Part shown: positions 10,677 through 22,491 of the stretch, piece by piece | Numbering within the stretch: position 1 is the stretch's first letter | How the letters are laid out: every line of letters starts with the position of its first letter | Assembly: GCA_029747015.1 (NCBI GenBank) | Contig: JAKOGI010002724.1 | Coordinates: 26,461-90,460 of the forward strand | DNA length: 64,000 nucleotides | Direction: 5' to 3' | From: Carnegiea gigantea | Taxonomy: Eukaryota; Streptophyta; Magnoliopsida; Caryophyllales; Cactaceae | Program-made: the position numbers and the translations under genes | Notes under the pieces: model-generated | Told to the model about the DNA's origin: nothing | The model's input: the letters and a program-made list of their open reading frames with translations, nothing else | The model's database searches: none

Positions 10677-10981
10677 TGATGTAGGATGCTCTGAGAGCAA
10701 TTCTTACACCGAAAGAATTCACACACAAAGCACTCAAATTATTCTCAATTCAATTCAATTCAATTCACGTGTGACTCCCTAATGCGTAATCAGGGGTTTA
10801 AATAGAGGAGTACATCCTAGTGCAATAAGGAAACTAAATAATAATATCAAAGAGATATTATTTGCTACCTAAATGATAATAAAATAATTAAAGGATAGTG
10901 TCTTCCTGAATAAAAATTCCTAAATTTTTAAATTTTCTATTTCTCCTAGAATAGAATTTTCCATGATATCTGTTTGCATCA
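10677..10981 (-). mobile_element. 3' LTR of the gypsy element
   Basis: On the minus strand it runs TGATGCAAACAGATATC... to ...GCATCCTACATCA. Upstream on the minus strand (10982-10994) is a G-rich polypurine tract (GGGGGGAGGA). The end GCATCCTACATCA is shared with the LTRs at 19991-20356 and 23395-23785. Confidence 0.88.
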
Positions 10982-11220
10982 TCCTCCCCCCTGGAAAAGA
11001 ACATCGACTCTGGCGAGTTGTAGTGAAGGTAACACTCCAAAAGCGCAGGGTTCAGCTCGCGGAATTCATCTGCCGTATTTCAAGTGGCATTTGCTTGTAG
11101 GTGGTCGAACGATTGTACCAAGAAGTGACGGAAGCCACCACGAGATAACGATACGAACTCATCATCCGGCGCAACCTCCATATCAGTGTGGGACTGCGGG
11201 AAAGGAGAGAGCTTAGGAAG

Positions 11221-11463
11221 CTAGGTGCCTACAACGGCACTAAAAGGAAGACTAGGAGGCTCAAAAGCACCTCGGTGAAGGGTTAGATCTTCTACATTGA
11301 AAATAAGACTTATACCCAAGTTGTCAGGTATATCAAGCACGTACACATTAGATCCCAACTTCCGAACAATTTGGTATAGACCCATAGCTCGAGCATGGAG
11401 CTTTTTGTGGGAGTGTTTGGGTAATCGTTCAGGTCGAATATGAGCCATAACAAAGTCACCCAC
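11221..11463 (-). pseudogene. gypsy integrase C-terminal (GPY/F) fragment
   Basis: It encodes MGDFVMAHIRPERLPKHSHK, then KLHARAMGLYQIVRKLGSNV and YVLDIPDNLGISLIFNVEDL. This is the integrase C-terminal module of Ty3/gypsy ('GD.V..R.....KL..R..GPY.I..K.G..AY.L.LP'). It ends a few residues after a PPSLP stretch, with no chromodomain visible. It follows the core domain after a frame break. Confidence 0.85.
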
Positions 11464-11519
11464 CTCAAAAGAAATGTCTCAGCAACGCACATCAACTGAA
11501 AGCTTATAACTGTCATTAC

Positions 11520-12029
11520 TCATTGTAATTTTACAATGAATCTCAGCATGCAAATCATGTATGTTCTGGGAAAATGTCGAGGCAAGTTGGGATACTTGGG
11601 CATCCGAAGGAGGGAAATAAGGTCAGTGCGGGGGGAATACCCATGGACAATCTCAAAAGGACTCTTCCATGCTGACCAATTAACAGCATTGTTATAAGCA
11701 AACTCGACAAGGAATAAGGTCAAGTCCCATGTACCCTGTTTCTCCCATATGACACATCTAAGTAAGTCACCAAGGCTTTGATTGACAACCTTGGTTTGCC
11801 CATCAGTTTGGGAGTGAAAAGCTGTAAAAAATTTGAGAGTAGTGCCACACACTTTCCATAATGTCTTCCAACAATAACTCGTGAACTCTACATCCCTATC
11901 AGACACAATAGAGACAGGAAGACCATGCAACCTAACAATCTCGTGAAAGACTAATTTAACAACATGTGATGCATTATCAGTATTATTGTAGGCAATAAAA
12001 TGGGTCATCTTGGAAAATCGGTCAACCAC
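11520..12029 (-). pseudogene. gypsy integrase core fragment
   Basis: MVDRFSKMTHFIAYNNTDNA carries the first catalytic Asp (VVDRFSKM), and VSIVSDRDVEFTSYCWK the second. The third motif reads SQTDGQTKVVNQSL, where the conserved Glu of QTDGQTE is Lys. That substitution should abolish strand transfer. The core would have integrated the element's cDNA. It is preceded by an H2C2 zinc-binding remnant (12096-12284). Confidence 0.88.
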
Positions 12030-12095
12030 AACTAGAATCGAGTCATGAGCACGTGATGTTCTAGGCAGACCGAGTACAAAGTCTATACTAATGTC

Positions 12096-12284
12096 TCACC
12101 ATGGGGCATGAGGGATAGGTAAGAAAGTGTATAACCCTTTGTTATGCTTCCTAGCCTTAGCAAGTTGGCATGTATACACTATGCGGGAGACATCCCTCTT
12201 AAGGAAAGGCCAATGGAAGTGATCTTCCACAAGTGCAATGGTCCTATCCTTGCCTAAGTGACCAGCTAACCCCCCAACGAGCAT
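12096..12284 (-). pseudogene. gypsy integrase zinc-binding remnant
   Basis: The residues GGLAGHLGKDRTIALVEDHF, then WPFLKRDVSRIVYTCQLAKA, match the H2C2 finger preceding the integrase core. The first Cys is present in TCQLAK. The second Cys, expected three residues on (C..C), has become Ala, and the first His position reads GG. It is a degraded finger. Confidence 0.75.
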
Positions 12285-12292
12285 TTCCCAAA

Positions 12293-12921
12293 CTAAGAAG
12301 TCTCTGAATAAAGTCCAAGGGATACATAATTAGGAACCTCGGAACAGATAACGATCATGGAGAATAAAGTCAACATAGGGTTGATGATTACCGGCCCAAA
12401 GCTCCAAATAGACAATGCCAAAATCAGGAAAGAGGAGTAAGGATCTTTCAGTCTATCAAAGCCTATGACCTCAACTCTTATTATGCGCCGAAGACAACCA
12501 ATACGACTGAGGGCATCGGCGGCCTTGTTCTCCACCCTAAACTTATGCTTCAGGACAAAAGAATACTCACTGATATACTCAACCCATCTTTCATGCTTAG
12601 GATTGACACTAGTCTGAGAGTTCCAATACTTAAGTGTGTCATGGTCAGATATACAACAAACTTGGGAGGTAAAAGGTAATTCCGCCAATGGCAAAGGGAC
12701 TGAAGCAAGGCATATAACTCTTTCTAAAATGTTGTGTACTTCACTCGGCCAGTGTCACTGAGCTTTTCACTAAAAACTGCTATAAGGTGTCCCCCCTGAC
12801 TTAACACTCCTCTAATGTCATATTCAGAGGCATCATAGGCAACCTCAAATACCTTGCCAAAATTACGGTGCCTAATGACTAGGGCAAATGGCTTGCGCTC
12901 TTTAATCTCCTTAAAAGCCAA
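12293..12921 (-). pseudogene. gypsy RNase H region
   Basis: Two frames carry the domain. The first (12724-12921) has KPFALVIRHRNFGKVFEVAY, then DASEYDIRGVLSQGGHLIAV and FSEKLS. The second (12293-12694) has the remnant of DH..L.... as SDHDTLKYW, then ERWVEYISEYSF and NKAADALSR. This is the Ty3/gypsy RNase H with the conserved D-A-S and A-D-A-L-S-R motifs. A frame break near 12700 separates them. Confidence 0.82.
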
Positions 12922-13146
12922 AGATGCTTTAGAAGTTTATTGAAATGGTCCCTTCTTTAAGCAATCTATAATAGGTGCCATAATAGAGCTGAAGTGCCTA
13001 ATGAAGCTTCTATAGAAGGAGGCAAGACCATGGAAACTCCAGGCATCAGTAATGATCTTGGGTTCAAGCCACTCCTTAGTAGCTTTAATTTTGTCAAGGT
13101 CAATAGAGATACTCTAAGCAGACACAATGAACCTTAAAAAGAGGAC

Positions 13147-13424
13147 CTAAGTTTGAAGGAAGACACACTTTTTGAGATTAGTAAAGAGCTTAACCTCTCT
13201 AAGTGTGCAGAAAGGTTGTCTAAGATGTTCAACATGATCTATTCTAGACTTGTTATATACCATGATGTTATCAAAATAAACAATCAGGAAGTTTCTAATT
13301 AATGGTTGAAGAACATGGGTCATGAGTCTCATAAAAGTACTAGGGGCATTGGATAACCAATTCCCCATTAATGGCTAAAGAACATGGGTTATGAGTCTCA
13401 TAAAAGTACCAGGGGCGGTGGATA
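13147..13424 (-). pseudogene. gypsy reverse transcriptase core with internal 69-bp duplication
   Basis: It encodes LSNAPSTFMRLMTHVLQPLI, then RNFLIVYFDNIMVYNKS. This is the RT stretch normally written 'GLSNAPSTFMR.MN.VL.P....VVYFDDILIYS'. The catalytic YFDD is YFDN here, which removes an essential aspartate. Just upstream in coding order, a 69-bp segment covering the NAPSTFMR...PL stretch is repeated in tandem (period 13298 to 13367). The repeat length is a multiple of three. Confidence 0.85.
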
Positions 13425-15340
13425 ACAAAAAATGCATAATCATCCACTTAAATAAGTCGCCCTGGGTCTTAAAACCAGTCTTCCATTCATTACCTAGCCT
13501 AATGCAAACTTAGTGGTAGCAACTACACAAATCTGTCTTAGAGAATCAGCTAGCCCTAATAAGACAGTCAAGCATATCCTCTGACCTCAAAATGGCAAAC
13601 CTATACTTGACATTGATCTTATTGATGGCTCCACTATCGACACACATCTGCCAAAATCCGTCTTTTTTAGGGGTAAGGAGGCAGGGACTGCACAAGGACT
13701 CACGAAACCCTTAGATAATAGCTCCTGAACTTGCATATTTAATTCTGCACGCTAAGTAGGATTTAACCTATAATGAGGAACCAGGGACTAAGTCAATAGC
13801 ATGTATGTTTCACTAGGAAGCTCCTAGGGAACAACATCAACAAACTCTTTAAATAGGTCTACAATCTCAGCTGGAGGGCCCTGGGAAGGCGGGTCACTCG
13901 AAGGGGAGTGAGGAAAGGTAATGTGGTCATCAGATGCCTCCTTGGCGAGAATTATAAGATAGAACTTATTAGAGTTCCCTAATTTCTCAAAGGGTGTACT
14001 GAAGAAGAGAGATGGTGCCCTTCAAAGGAGGTTAAGTGTAGGAAGCCACAGGTGAAAACAAGGTTAGTGATGGCTTTGGGCTGGGAGAATATAACAACTC
14101 CTTAGGTCGACATGGAGTAAGAGTGATATTCTTGTTTTGGAACCTAAAATTGTAGGCATTTTCCCTACTATGGTGAATGATACTTCAGTCCTATAGTCAG
14201 AGATGACCCAACAGAAGGTGAGCTACATCCATGGGAAGGACATCACATAAGATTTCATTCTTATACCCTCCAATTTGGATGGAGACCTTACACTTATGGA
14301 AAATCATAAGACTGGTCTTGCCGACTCAAGCTGCCTTAAAGGGATGAGGGCAAGGTTCAACCTTTAGATTACAATGCTTAATAGGACTACGCTACAACAT
14401 TCATGGTGTTTCCCCCATCTATAACTAATTTCATTAAAGTGTCACCCAACCGAGTAAGAGTATAAAAGATGGTGGTACGTTTTCACTCTTCACTCGCAAC
14501 TGGATTAAACAAAAGGCATCTAACAACCTTGAAGGAGGCTGTTTTTAACTTTGACAAGATCCCCATAACTTCTCTAGGGCTCCATAATCTCTTCTTCACA
14601 GTTAATGGGCTCATGCTCTAAGGCAAGGGTGCGATTGGGGGCACTCGGAAGCATAATGACCTCTTCTCCGACAACTAAAACACTGCACGACCTTATCAGT
14701 TAGCGTTCGGTTAGAACTAGTAGATAGGGGTGAGTTAGAGGATGTGGGAAGGCTAAAGGCCTTTGCATTAGAAGCTCCTGCTGAAAATTATGGTGCCTCA
14801 AAGGTAACTTGGGTGGAAGGCCTAGTTGGAAGGGTAAGACACCTCACAAGAATGGGCTTATTAAGCTTCTCGACATCTAACACTTTGTGGTAAGCCTCAT
14901 CTAATGTGAAAGGAGAACATAAAGTCACATCACATTTAAGATCGGGCCGTAGGCCACAGATGAATCGGGCTATATGAAGGACGAGTCTTCAACCAACCCA
15001 CAACATTGAATTAGCTCTTCAAACGCATTAATATAGTCTGACACATAAGAACAAGACTGTCGAAGGTCAAGCATTTGGTTCATAAGGTGAGTTCTATGGA
15101 AAAAAGGGAGGTATTTTTCTTTCAATCCATCTTTTAAGACTTTGCATTGGTTGATGGGAGGTTGACGTATTCGCTTAAGGTGACTTGTGGCAGTGGGCAG
15201 GTCCTATGAGTTTCATCTTAGCAAATTAGACTTACTTAATGTCAGACATCTCATGCCAATCAAAGTAATCTTCCATAGTAAGCAGCTGGTCAGAAAAGTG
15301 GTGGCATCTATCTTTCCATCAAAAGAGGGCACATCTACTT

Positions 15341-15870
15341 TCACCTTTCGAGTAATATCAGAGTAATCATCATGAACATTCCTATGGTCAGTTTCAGGGT
15401 TTGCATTTCTAGGCTCCTTATGGTTATCCGACCTCTTGTCGTCTCTAGGGGTGGCAAACCTACGACTCTTATGATCTCCCTCACCATGTCTCCAACTACT
15501 TCCTTACTCGCAATCGCGGCGGCCACAGGGAAACAGTTGTTCAGGCCCCTTAGACTTAGATTCTTCATGTTGGCTTGACTTATACACAAGCCTTTTATGA
15601 CAATCACTATCCCCAACCATAAATTTTGTAGTGATGTGTGGGGAAAGTCTTCGGTTGGTCACGAATGAGGTGATCTAACTTGGACTCAAGTTGATTAAAC
15701 TGTTCATCTTGTTGGTCAAGTCTTTCAAAGAGTGCATTAATTTGGGACTGGTAAGATTGTTTAGGAGAAGACGACATGCCTAATGCAACAAGAAATGCAC
15801 GTGCTGAGATTAATCCAAATTGTAACAATAATGAAAGCAATAAACATTCACTACGCACACAGTAGAGCAC
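15341..15870 (-). pseudogene. gypsy gag N-terminal remnant
   Basis: Minus-strand residues MSSSPKQSYQSQINALFERL, then DQQDEQFNQLESKLDHLIRD form a charged, coiled-coil-like start. This is typical of gag in plant Ty3/gypsy elements of this type. Further gag sequence continues to about 14900 with many stops. No intact CCHC knuckle was found. Confidence 0.6.
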
Positions 15871-16330
15871 GACAATTGATATTGGTTATTAACATAACTG
15901 AAGTGTAACAGGGAACATTAAGTAGGGTAATCTGGATTAACACAAGTGCTTGAAAACCTAAGTAATCAGATATGAGTCTAATATTCACAGCAGAAAAATC
16001 TTACGCAGACACCAAAGTGGATTGAGTTCCTCGTACCTCTTAGTGATTTGCGAGTCAAGGCTTTAGCTCCGCGCATTCCACAACAGCCAAACTGACCCAT
16101 GAATGGGCGGAGATAAGCGGGCATCCTTGGTGTGGTGGTGGACACAACAGCACAAGAGCAACGCACCTTGGCATCCATCAGCAGTCGTCAGCAACTTAAG
16201 CAGCACCTCAAACAGTGGCAGGTAGTCGCGCATTAGTAGTGGTATGCGAATTTGGAGCTCTTAGGGTTCCGATGAGCGGTGGTCACTGGTGCATAGTTAC
16301 CCGGATCGGCATTCGCTTTGGTACGTGGTA

Positions 16331-16362
16331 CGGGAACGGGAACGGGAACAGGAACGGTAACG
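16331..16362 (+). repeat. GGGAAC short tandem repeat
   Basis: About five units of GGGAAC/GGAACG lie in the 5' leader region of the gypsy element. Confidence 0.85.
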
Positions 16363-17551
16363 TGCACAAGGAATCAGTACGTGGGGGTACAATCTTGGGT
16401 ATGCAGTTCGATGTTGGGACAATCAAATTAATTTGTAAAAAAATTAAAAGGTAACGGATATAAACTAAAGTGAGAATATTTAGGGATATATTGGTATAAC
16501 CCCTAGTCTTTGAACCAAAACGGAAAAAAAAAATGATGGAATATCATAGTATTTTTGGCAATTTGGTTAAGACTCGTAAAATAAGAAGTCTTAGTCTTTT
16601 AAAGTCATTTTTCTACATTTTTATTATAGGCATAAAATTTAATCATATCATGCTTGAAAAGGCCGATGGTGAAAATTATAAATTCTAAAAGTGGCATTAT
16701 GCCATTAACGGTTAACAAAATAAGAACGTACAATGATTAATTTATTGTTATTTTTTTTTGGGAATTATACATTTATTGCACTCTATAGTGGTAACTTAAA
16801 CTGGGTTATACACATTAATGACTTCGAAGATGGCAAGCAGTCAAAGGGTCGAACTGGCTCACATTCATTGCACTCTGTAGTGGTACTTGCAATAAACCAA
16901 AAAAGAAATAATTACATTTCTATTCCTAAAAATAAATTGAAAAATAAACTTCGAGAAAGAATTTAGCACCTTCTACCAGGTGCCTTTTCATCTCCCTCTC
17001 CTTTTGCCATCTGTTGGCATTAACAAGTTAGATTAAAAATAATAAAAGTGCGAAATCTTTGCAGATTGCTCATTGCTGCCATGGTGGTCGAGAGTCTCTT
17101 CCCCTTCGTCTCTAAGTTTAATTTCAAATGAGTTACAATATCTTGCCAATTTATTGAAACTCTTCTCATGGCTTCTGGGTCACGAATTTTGCCGAATTGG
17201 AACACGACCCAGCTCGATTTGGGTTGTCTTCGACTTACGTTTGGGGACAAACGAACTGGTACAGAGTTCCATACCTCGACCCGCTATCCGAGTAACAATG
17301 CACCAGTGGTAGTCTTGCAGTGGTCGGCCAGGGAAGGGATGTCAAGTGGTGGTGTCCGGCAGCGGTAGCGAGATTGGCATTGGTGGGTGTGACTAGGGTC
17401 CAGGAATTGTTAAGTCGCAAATTAGGGTTTTAATTATGAATTAGGGTTTTGACGAACAGTGGCTGGTGGTAGCGATGCAGTGGTGGTCGACCGTAGGTTC
17501 CGACCGAGGAGTGGTGGGTGGTGGTGGGCGGCCGGCTAGGTGGCGGAATCG

Positions 17552-17666
17552 ATAAATGATAAAATAAAATAACTAAAAGATAGTGTCTTCCTAAATAAAA
17601 ATTCTTAAATTTTTGTATTTCCTATTTCTCCTAAAATAGAATTTTCTATGATATCTGTTTGCATTA
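17552..17666 (-). mobile_element. 5' LTR remnant of the gypsy element
   Basis: It aligns with 10865-10981 of the 3' LTR (GATAGTGTCTTCCT...AAATAAAAATTC...ATATCTGTTTGCAT). It ends CATTA instead of CATCA. The R/U5 part is missing, so the LTR has been truncated or replaced from about 17550 leftward. Confidence 0.8.
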
Positions 17667-17671
17667 GGGGC

Positions 17672-18582
17672 TGTAGTGGATTATAGCAAAATGTGTCTCT
17701 AAACTGTACTCCACTCACTCTTTATCTAGTAGTAAGTAGTGAATGGCTTTCAACCTAAGGTCTAAAGGAACTAGCCTTTCTATAATTCAGCAGTTGGGCT
17801 GCCATACGGAACCCCCACTCCCTATCTGACCAGAACCCTTGGGTGTCGATTGGGTTTCTTATTTTCTATGTTGAAGATTTGTGCCACTTGGTCATACATG
17901 AGCATTTGTCGAATTTGATAATAGGGATTCGTGCAAACCGGATTTTTATGCAGCAGCGATAATACTTTATAGTTTAATATTTTGGGGGGTAGAAGGTGGG
18001 GTGGGTTGAAGAATGGATTATTAGTTGAAGCAAAATATTCTTAGCATTAGTTGGCCCGCAATCTGGTCGCCTAAGCTAAAGTCATAATATTCAATAGCAA
18101 CTTACAGATCTAAACTATTTATTAAAGAAAATTGGGAACTATTACATACTAGATAATAGTCCTTTGAGGGGAATTCATGATTCTAGAACATATCTTTTCT
18201 ATCAGATGTGAGATCAACTACTGCCATTTTTCTCTTGATTTGAAATTTAGCCATCTTCTAGCCGAGGTCATGTATTCCACTCAGTTTAGTACAATGTGGA
18301 TATCTCTAGTCATATAATTATCGCTTGCTGATCTGTGATAGGTAGATTTTTCATGTGATGGGGCTACTTTTAATGTTTCAACTATAGGATCATGCGACAA
18401 ATCTACAAGAAAACTCGAAGTTGTGAGGTTAAATTACTTAAATATAATTGAAAAATGTTGGCTTAATCCTGCTTGTCTAAATAATTTTTCTCCAAATTTT
18501 TCATATCCTAGCTTGTGAAATCTTAGCAAATTTTCCTTTCATCTATTGCATAGCTCATGCATAGTTTTGGTGTTTTTGACAG
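17672..18582 (+). other. Remainder of PES-like intron 1
   Basis: AT-rich intron sequence without a recognisable gene. The acceptor TTTTTGACAG ends at 18582. Confidence 0.6.
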
Positions 18583-18713
18583 GAAGATGGTGTAGATTTA
18601 ATGTATACTATCAAGGGCGCTTCTTTTTATCGTCGTGGGAAACATCATGATTATCCTTCAGATTATTTGCCATCTAATGCTTCTGATTTTGAAAGACTTC
18701 AAGAGAACTATAG
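18583..18713 (+). CDS. PES-like exon 2
   Basis: Encodes EDGVDLMYTIKGASFYRRGK, then HHDYPSDYLPSNASDFERLQ and ENY plus two bases. It enters in phase 0 and leaves AG|GTAATT. The split Arg codon is completed by the first base of exon 3. Confidence 0.92.
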
Positions 18714-19990
18714 GTAATTGTGTTGATTTGGTAGTCAATGGCTTTCAAAGCTAGGACTTCATGGAAACAATGAATTTTGAATTATTCATATGGATGGGGC
18801 TGATGGTTTGGTAGTTTATGAAAATGTGCATAACATTGTTGGAAGTATGTCAACCTAACTATGCTAATGGCCCATAGCTAATAAGTCTGGGCACTCTCCT
18901 CAACTTAGTGCATCTAACAAGTGTCAGACCCTATTGCTCCTTGGGCAATCTCAAACACTCTCTTACTCAAGAATTATGTTTTGTTATTTTGGCATTTTAG
19001 GGTGCACAAACTACAAGTAGCTTGTCATTTTTTTACACAGAAACACAAACATTGTCATTATGTAGAACAAAATGAATCATCAACTCACCAACAATTAAAA
19101 ATAAATCTCTTTTTAGCAAGCCTTGTATTGTTGTGCATGTTTTTTAGGCTCATAATAAGCTTCATGGCTATTGGAACTCTGAAACCTGAACTTAGTGTCC
19201 AATGTGCGCATTTGATCTCAAATTGATGCATAAATTTGCTTTTTTGCCTTAAAGTTGAGTAACCTTTTACTCTTTCTAAGAGACGATAACGTTGTATGCT
19301 TTAACATACTTGTGCAATGATGCATCTTACTGAAGTACGAGATAATTTCTTCCTTCTTCTTACTTGTCCATATAGAAGTAGATACTGTTTATTTCTATTT
19401 ATATAGAAAAATTATCAAATAGTATAGAGTTTCTTCTCTCTATTACTATATTGGCCTCAGATCAGACCATAGTTACCGGATTCTCTCAATCCCCTAGCAT
19501 ACCGCGAACTGATTTGCGCGAACCAGAACGTAATACTTTAGCATACCAATTCCCCAAATAAGGCGAATTCAACGAACCCATCTCCTACTACAGCGGTATT
19601 GCATATTTTCATGATCCATAGGCCAAATTTTGAAGAAAAAGGAAGAATTTTTGAGGTTGTGATGAATGAGCAAACTTTTTACAAAGCAAAATGAGAAGAA
19701 GAGAGAGAGTGAGAGAGAAAGAAATAAGGATTAATGTGGAAATGTTGCCCTATGTGGGGGGAGGAGCGGTAGAGGGAAGAGGGAGAACCCTTATTATTAA
19801 ATCATTTTATAAGTCTCTATAATACGTGGAGTTTTGAATTGGAGGACCAGATGTACTAATAACGACCCTCACGTATCGGATTCTCCCCTATGTGGCGAAT
19901 CACGTGCCCGAATCCATCCCTCATACCGGAGCATCCCACGTTCCAGGCAACTATGGATCAGACCAGAAACTGAGGATCGAGTAAAGCATG
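18714..19990 (+). other. Proximal part of PES-like intron 2
   Basis: It has no convincing coding sequence. A GA-rich stretch lies at about 19690-19730. The block 19455-19990 shows weak inverted resemblance between its ends, not enough to call an element. Confidence 0.5.
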
Positions 19991-20356
19991 TGACGCAGGA
20001 TAAGGACAAAGAAAGAAATAAAAAGATATGGGTATATCTTAATATTAGCATATGAGAATTACTTTGATATTTTATTATCCTCGTAGTTTATATTTTAGGA
20101 ATGTAGTATCTTTTAGGTATCTTAGCTAGTAAAATAATAGCTTTGTGATTAGGTTATCTATTTGTTTTTTTAATGTTTTATGTTTCTTCTATATTTAAAC
20201 TCCTTTGTTATGTATTAGCTAGTAAGACTCGAATGAATTGAAATATTGAATATTTGAAACTTCTTGTATGAACTTTCTCGGTGTGGGAATTGCTCTTAGA
20301 GCATCCTACATCAATTGTTTTCTTTATGGAAATTAATCTTAGAGCATCCTACATTA
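19991..20356 (+). mobile_element. Left (5') LTR of the PDS5-carrying element
   Basis: Starts TGACGCAGGATAAGG and ends CATCCTACATTA. It is followed by ATT and the primer site TGGTATCA. Inside its end, the motif CTTAGAGCATCCTACAT occurs twice, as in the right LTR. Confidence 0.8.
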
Positions 20357-21357
20357 ATTTGGTATCAAACCAAATTAATCTTAGCCCTACACCCCTACCT
20401 CTTGTTTGCTTTTCACATTCCATTTTCTTTCCCTTCACATTAGATTTCAGAGGGGGGGAAAATGAAAAAACCGACGGAACCCAAACCCCCCTTGCAGGCA
20501 AACCTGCCAAACCACCCCTGTATACAACTATCACCACCACTTGCCCCACCCAACAACTATCCACCTCTAGTCGACCACCACCATACCTAGCCACCGCCGG
20601 ATAGCCATTAGCCGCCGCAACCCTATTTGCAAGATCTCCAATTTTCGCAACCCTAGCCCCTCAAATTCACCCTCAACCTATCATAATCCACCAAAATTGA
20701 TCCTACCCCTTGATTACCCACGGAATTTCGTCCAAAAGCCCCAAATCAATTGAGGTGAATCACAACAAAACGTGCTTCAATTGATTGTTCAACAAATTTG
20801 CAAAACCCTAACCCTAGCTTGCGAATTTTTCGCAATTCGCCCTCAACCCATCCCAATCGCCCAAAATTGACGTCATCCCTCCCTTATTCTCCCCATTTTG
20901 TTCCAAACGCCTCCAACAATTGTAAGAAAAAGCTCCAAATTTGACCTTTGATTGAGTGCCTTTGTTTGCAAAACCCTAAATAGCGATTGTTCTTTGATTT
21001 CAAATTGAAGGCTTTTGCACCTTTGGTCCTTGATAGAGAGGGCCGAAACCCTCTTGGCTGTGTCGTCCCCCCACTGCCGGCTCTTTTCTTGCTGGAAACC
21101 ATCCTCGTTGGCCGTCTCTAAGCCGCAGTTGTTTTTTTTGCTGCTACTGTTGGAGCCCTTTTTCCTGTCCATGTGCTGCTGTGTTACTATTGTTGTCATC
21201 TGTTTGTCACCATCACCTCATCAGAGTCGAGTTCAGTTGGTTTGCTGCTGTAAAAGGTTTGAGCCTTGGACCCGACGGACTGTGAAAAGATACAAGGACC
21301 TCTATTTACTTTGGATTGTTCAGGTTCCCAGTTTCTCTGCCTTGCTGATTTGTTGCC

Positions 21358-22053
21358 ATGGTGATGCTTAAACCAGCATGGCTATTGGAACGGGAACTTC
21401 CAAGTCAACTTTTACAAGTTAAAACTCAATTGTTAACTCTTCCGTCATCTTCCAAAGATCTTATTGAGTTGCCCGAAAAAGTTGGAAGTCTTTTGTCTCA
21501 AATATACCAGAATCCTTCAAAATCCATACAAGATGCGTTAGTGCCTATGAAGGGAGTTTTGGTATGAGACGTGCTGACAAATCAAGCAGATCTTAATGTC
21601 TAGATTTCTCTTGCCTCCTGCCTTTCTGAGCTCATTCGTATTACAGTATTGAATTCCTCTTTTGAAGATCAGCTGATAAAGAAAGCCTTTTGCATCATTG
21701 TGTCATCTTTTGAAGCCCTACCTATTAGTTGTGACAAAATGTACCATAAGAGATGTCGCATACTTAAATCTATGTCTCGAGTTAAGTCCTTTGAAGTGTT
21801 GTTAGACCTTGAATGTGATGTTCTTGTCTTGGATCTTTTCCACCATCTTGTTGCATCAATTAAAGATGATCATTCTCCTCCATTGCTTACACTTATAGAG
21901 TCTATCCTCATTGGTATTCTGGAAGAAGCGGATGGTTGCTTGTTGGAGTTTCTTATCTCCATACTATCTTGGAGTCAAGCTATGGGAATTAGTTGTCCCT
22001 CATCTACTGCTCAGGTTATGAGTAAAAGAGTGTGGGAGGCATGTGCATCTTAG
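21358..22053 (+). pseudogene. Transduced PDS5-like (sister chromatid cohesion) gene fragment
   Basis: An intronless stretch encodes LERELPSQLLQVKTQLLTLP, then NPSKSIQDALVPMK. After two stops and a small frame slip it continues SLASCLSELIRI, FEDQLIKKAFCIIVSSFEAL, KRCRILKSMSRVKSFEVLLD and LECDVLVLDLFHHLVASIKD, ending near VWEACAS. This is the N-terminal HEAT-repeat part of plant PDS5, a cohesin-associated regulator. Continuity across what are normally several exons suggests capture from spliced RNA. Stops at 21565-21567 and near 21601-21603 show that it is dead. The sequence after 22053, with a residual DEECWKATYECKPVPTPKDI, is not recognised. Confidence 0.8.
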
Positions 22054-22491
22054 ATTCCACTACAACAAATACTTTTCATCTATAGATGCAATGATGCTCA
22101 ACAAGGGGAATGAAGGTCACAATGGTCAACCCCGGGCAAAAATTATGGAAAGTGATGCATGTAATGTTGCACTAGATGAGGAGTGTTGGAAAGCTACTTA
22201 TGAATGCAAGCCTGTGCCAACTCCTAAGGATATTCATTTTTGGTATCCAAAAGTTCAACATCTGTAGATGTCAAGACTAGCAAGTGAACATGTTGATTCA
22301 TTTATCCCAAACGAACTCCTGGTTGGCAAAAAGTTACACCTCCAACTTGCATCGCTACTTTTCTTGGAGAAGATGCAAGCACTACAGTTTTTCTATTTGT
22401 GGAGCGTTGTGAAGTTGTTTTCTTGCTTGGTTTTCTTCATTATGCCCTTGTATAGAACTGAAGGACGAGTTTTTTTCCAACCACGAGAGAA

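Larger units (their letters stand above)
10677..17666 (-). mobile_element. Ty3/gypsy retrotransposon inserted in PES-like intron 1
   Basis: A minus-strand gypsy element flanked by the 5-bp target duplication GGGGC (10672-10676 and 17667-17671). Read on the minus strand it has a 5' LTR remnant, gag, a largely degraded protease region, RT, RNase H and integrase with a GPY/F-like end, then a polypurine tract and a 3' LTR. RT before integrase in this order defines Ty3/gypsy. No chromodomain is seen after the integrase. Stops break every domain, and two catalytic residues are changed (see separate entries). The 5' LTR keeps only about 115 bp. It is antisense to the host gene. Confidence 0.92.

Noticed and set aside
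19455..19990. Possible MULE-type element with long inverted ends
   Set aside because: Only short stretches such as CCTCAG and CCATAGTTRCC match in inverted orientation, and no 9-bp target duplication was found.
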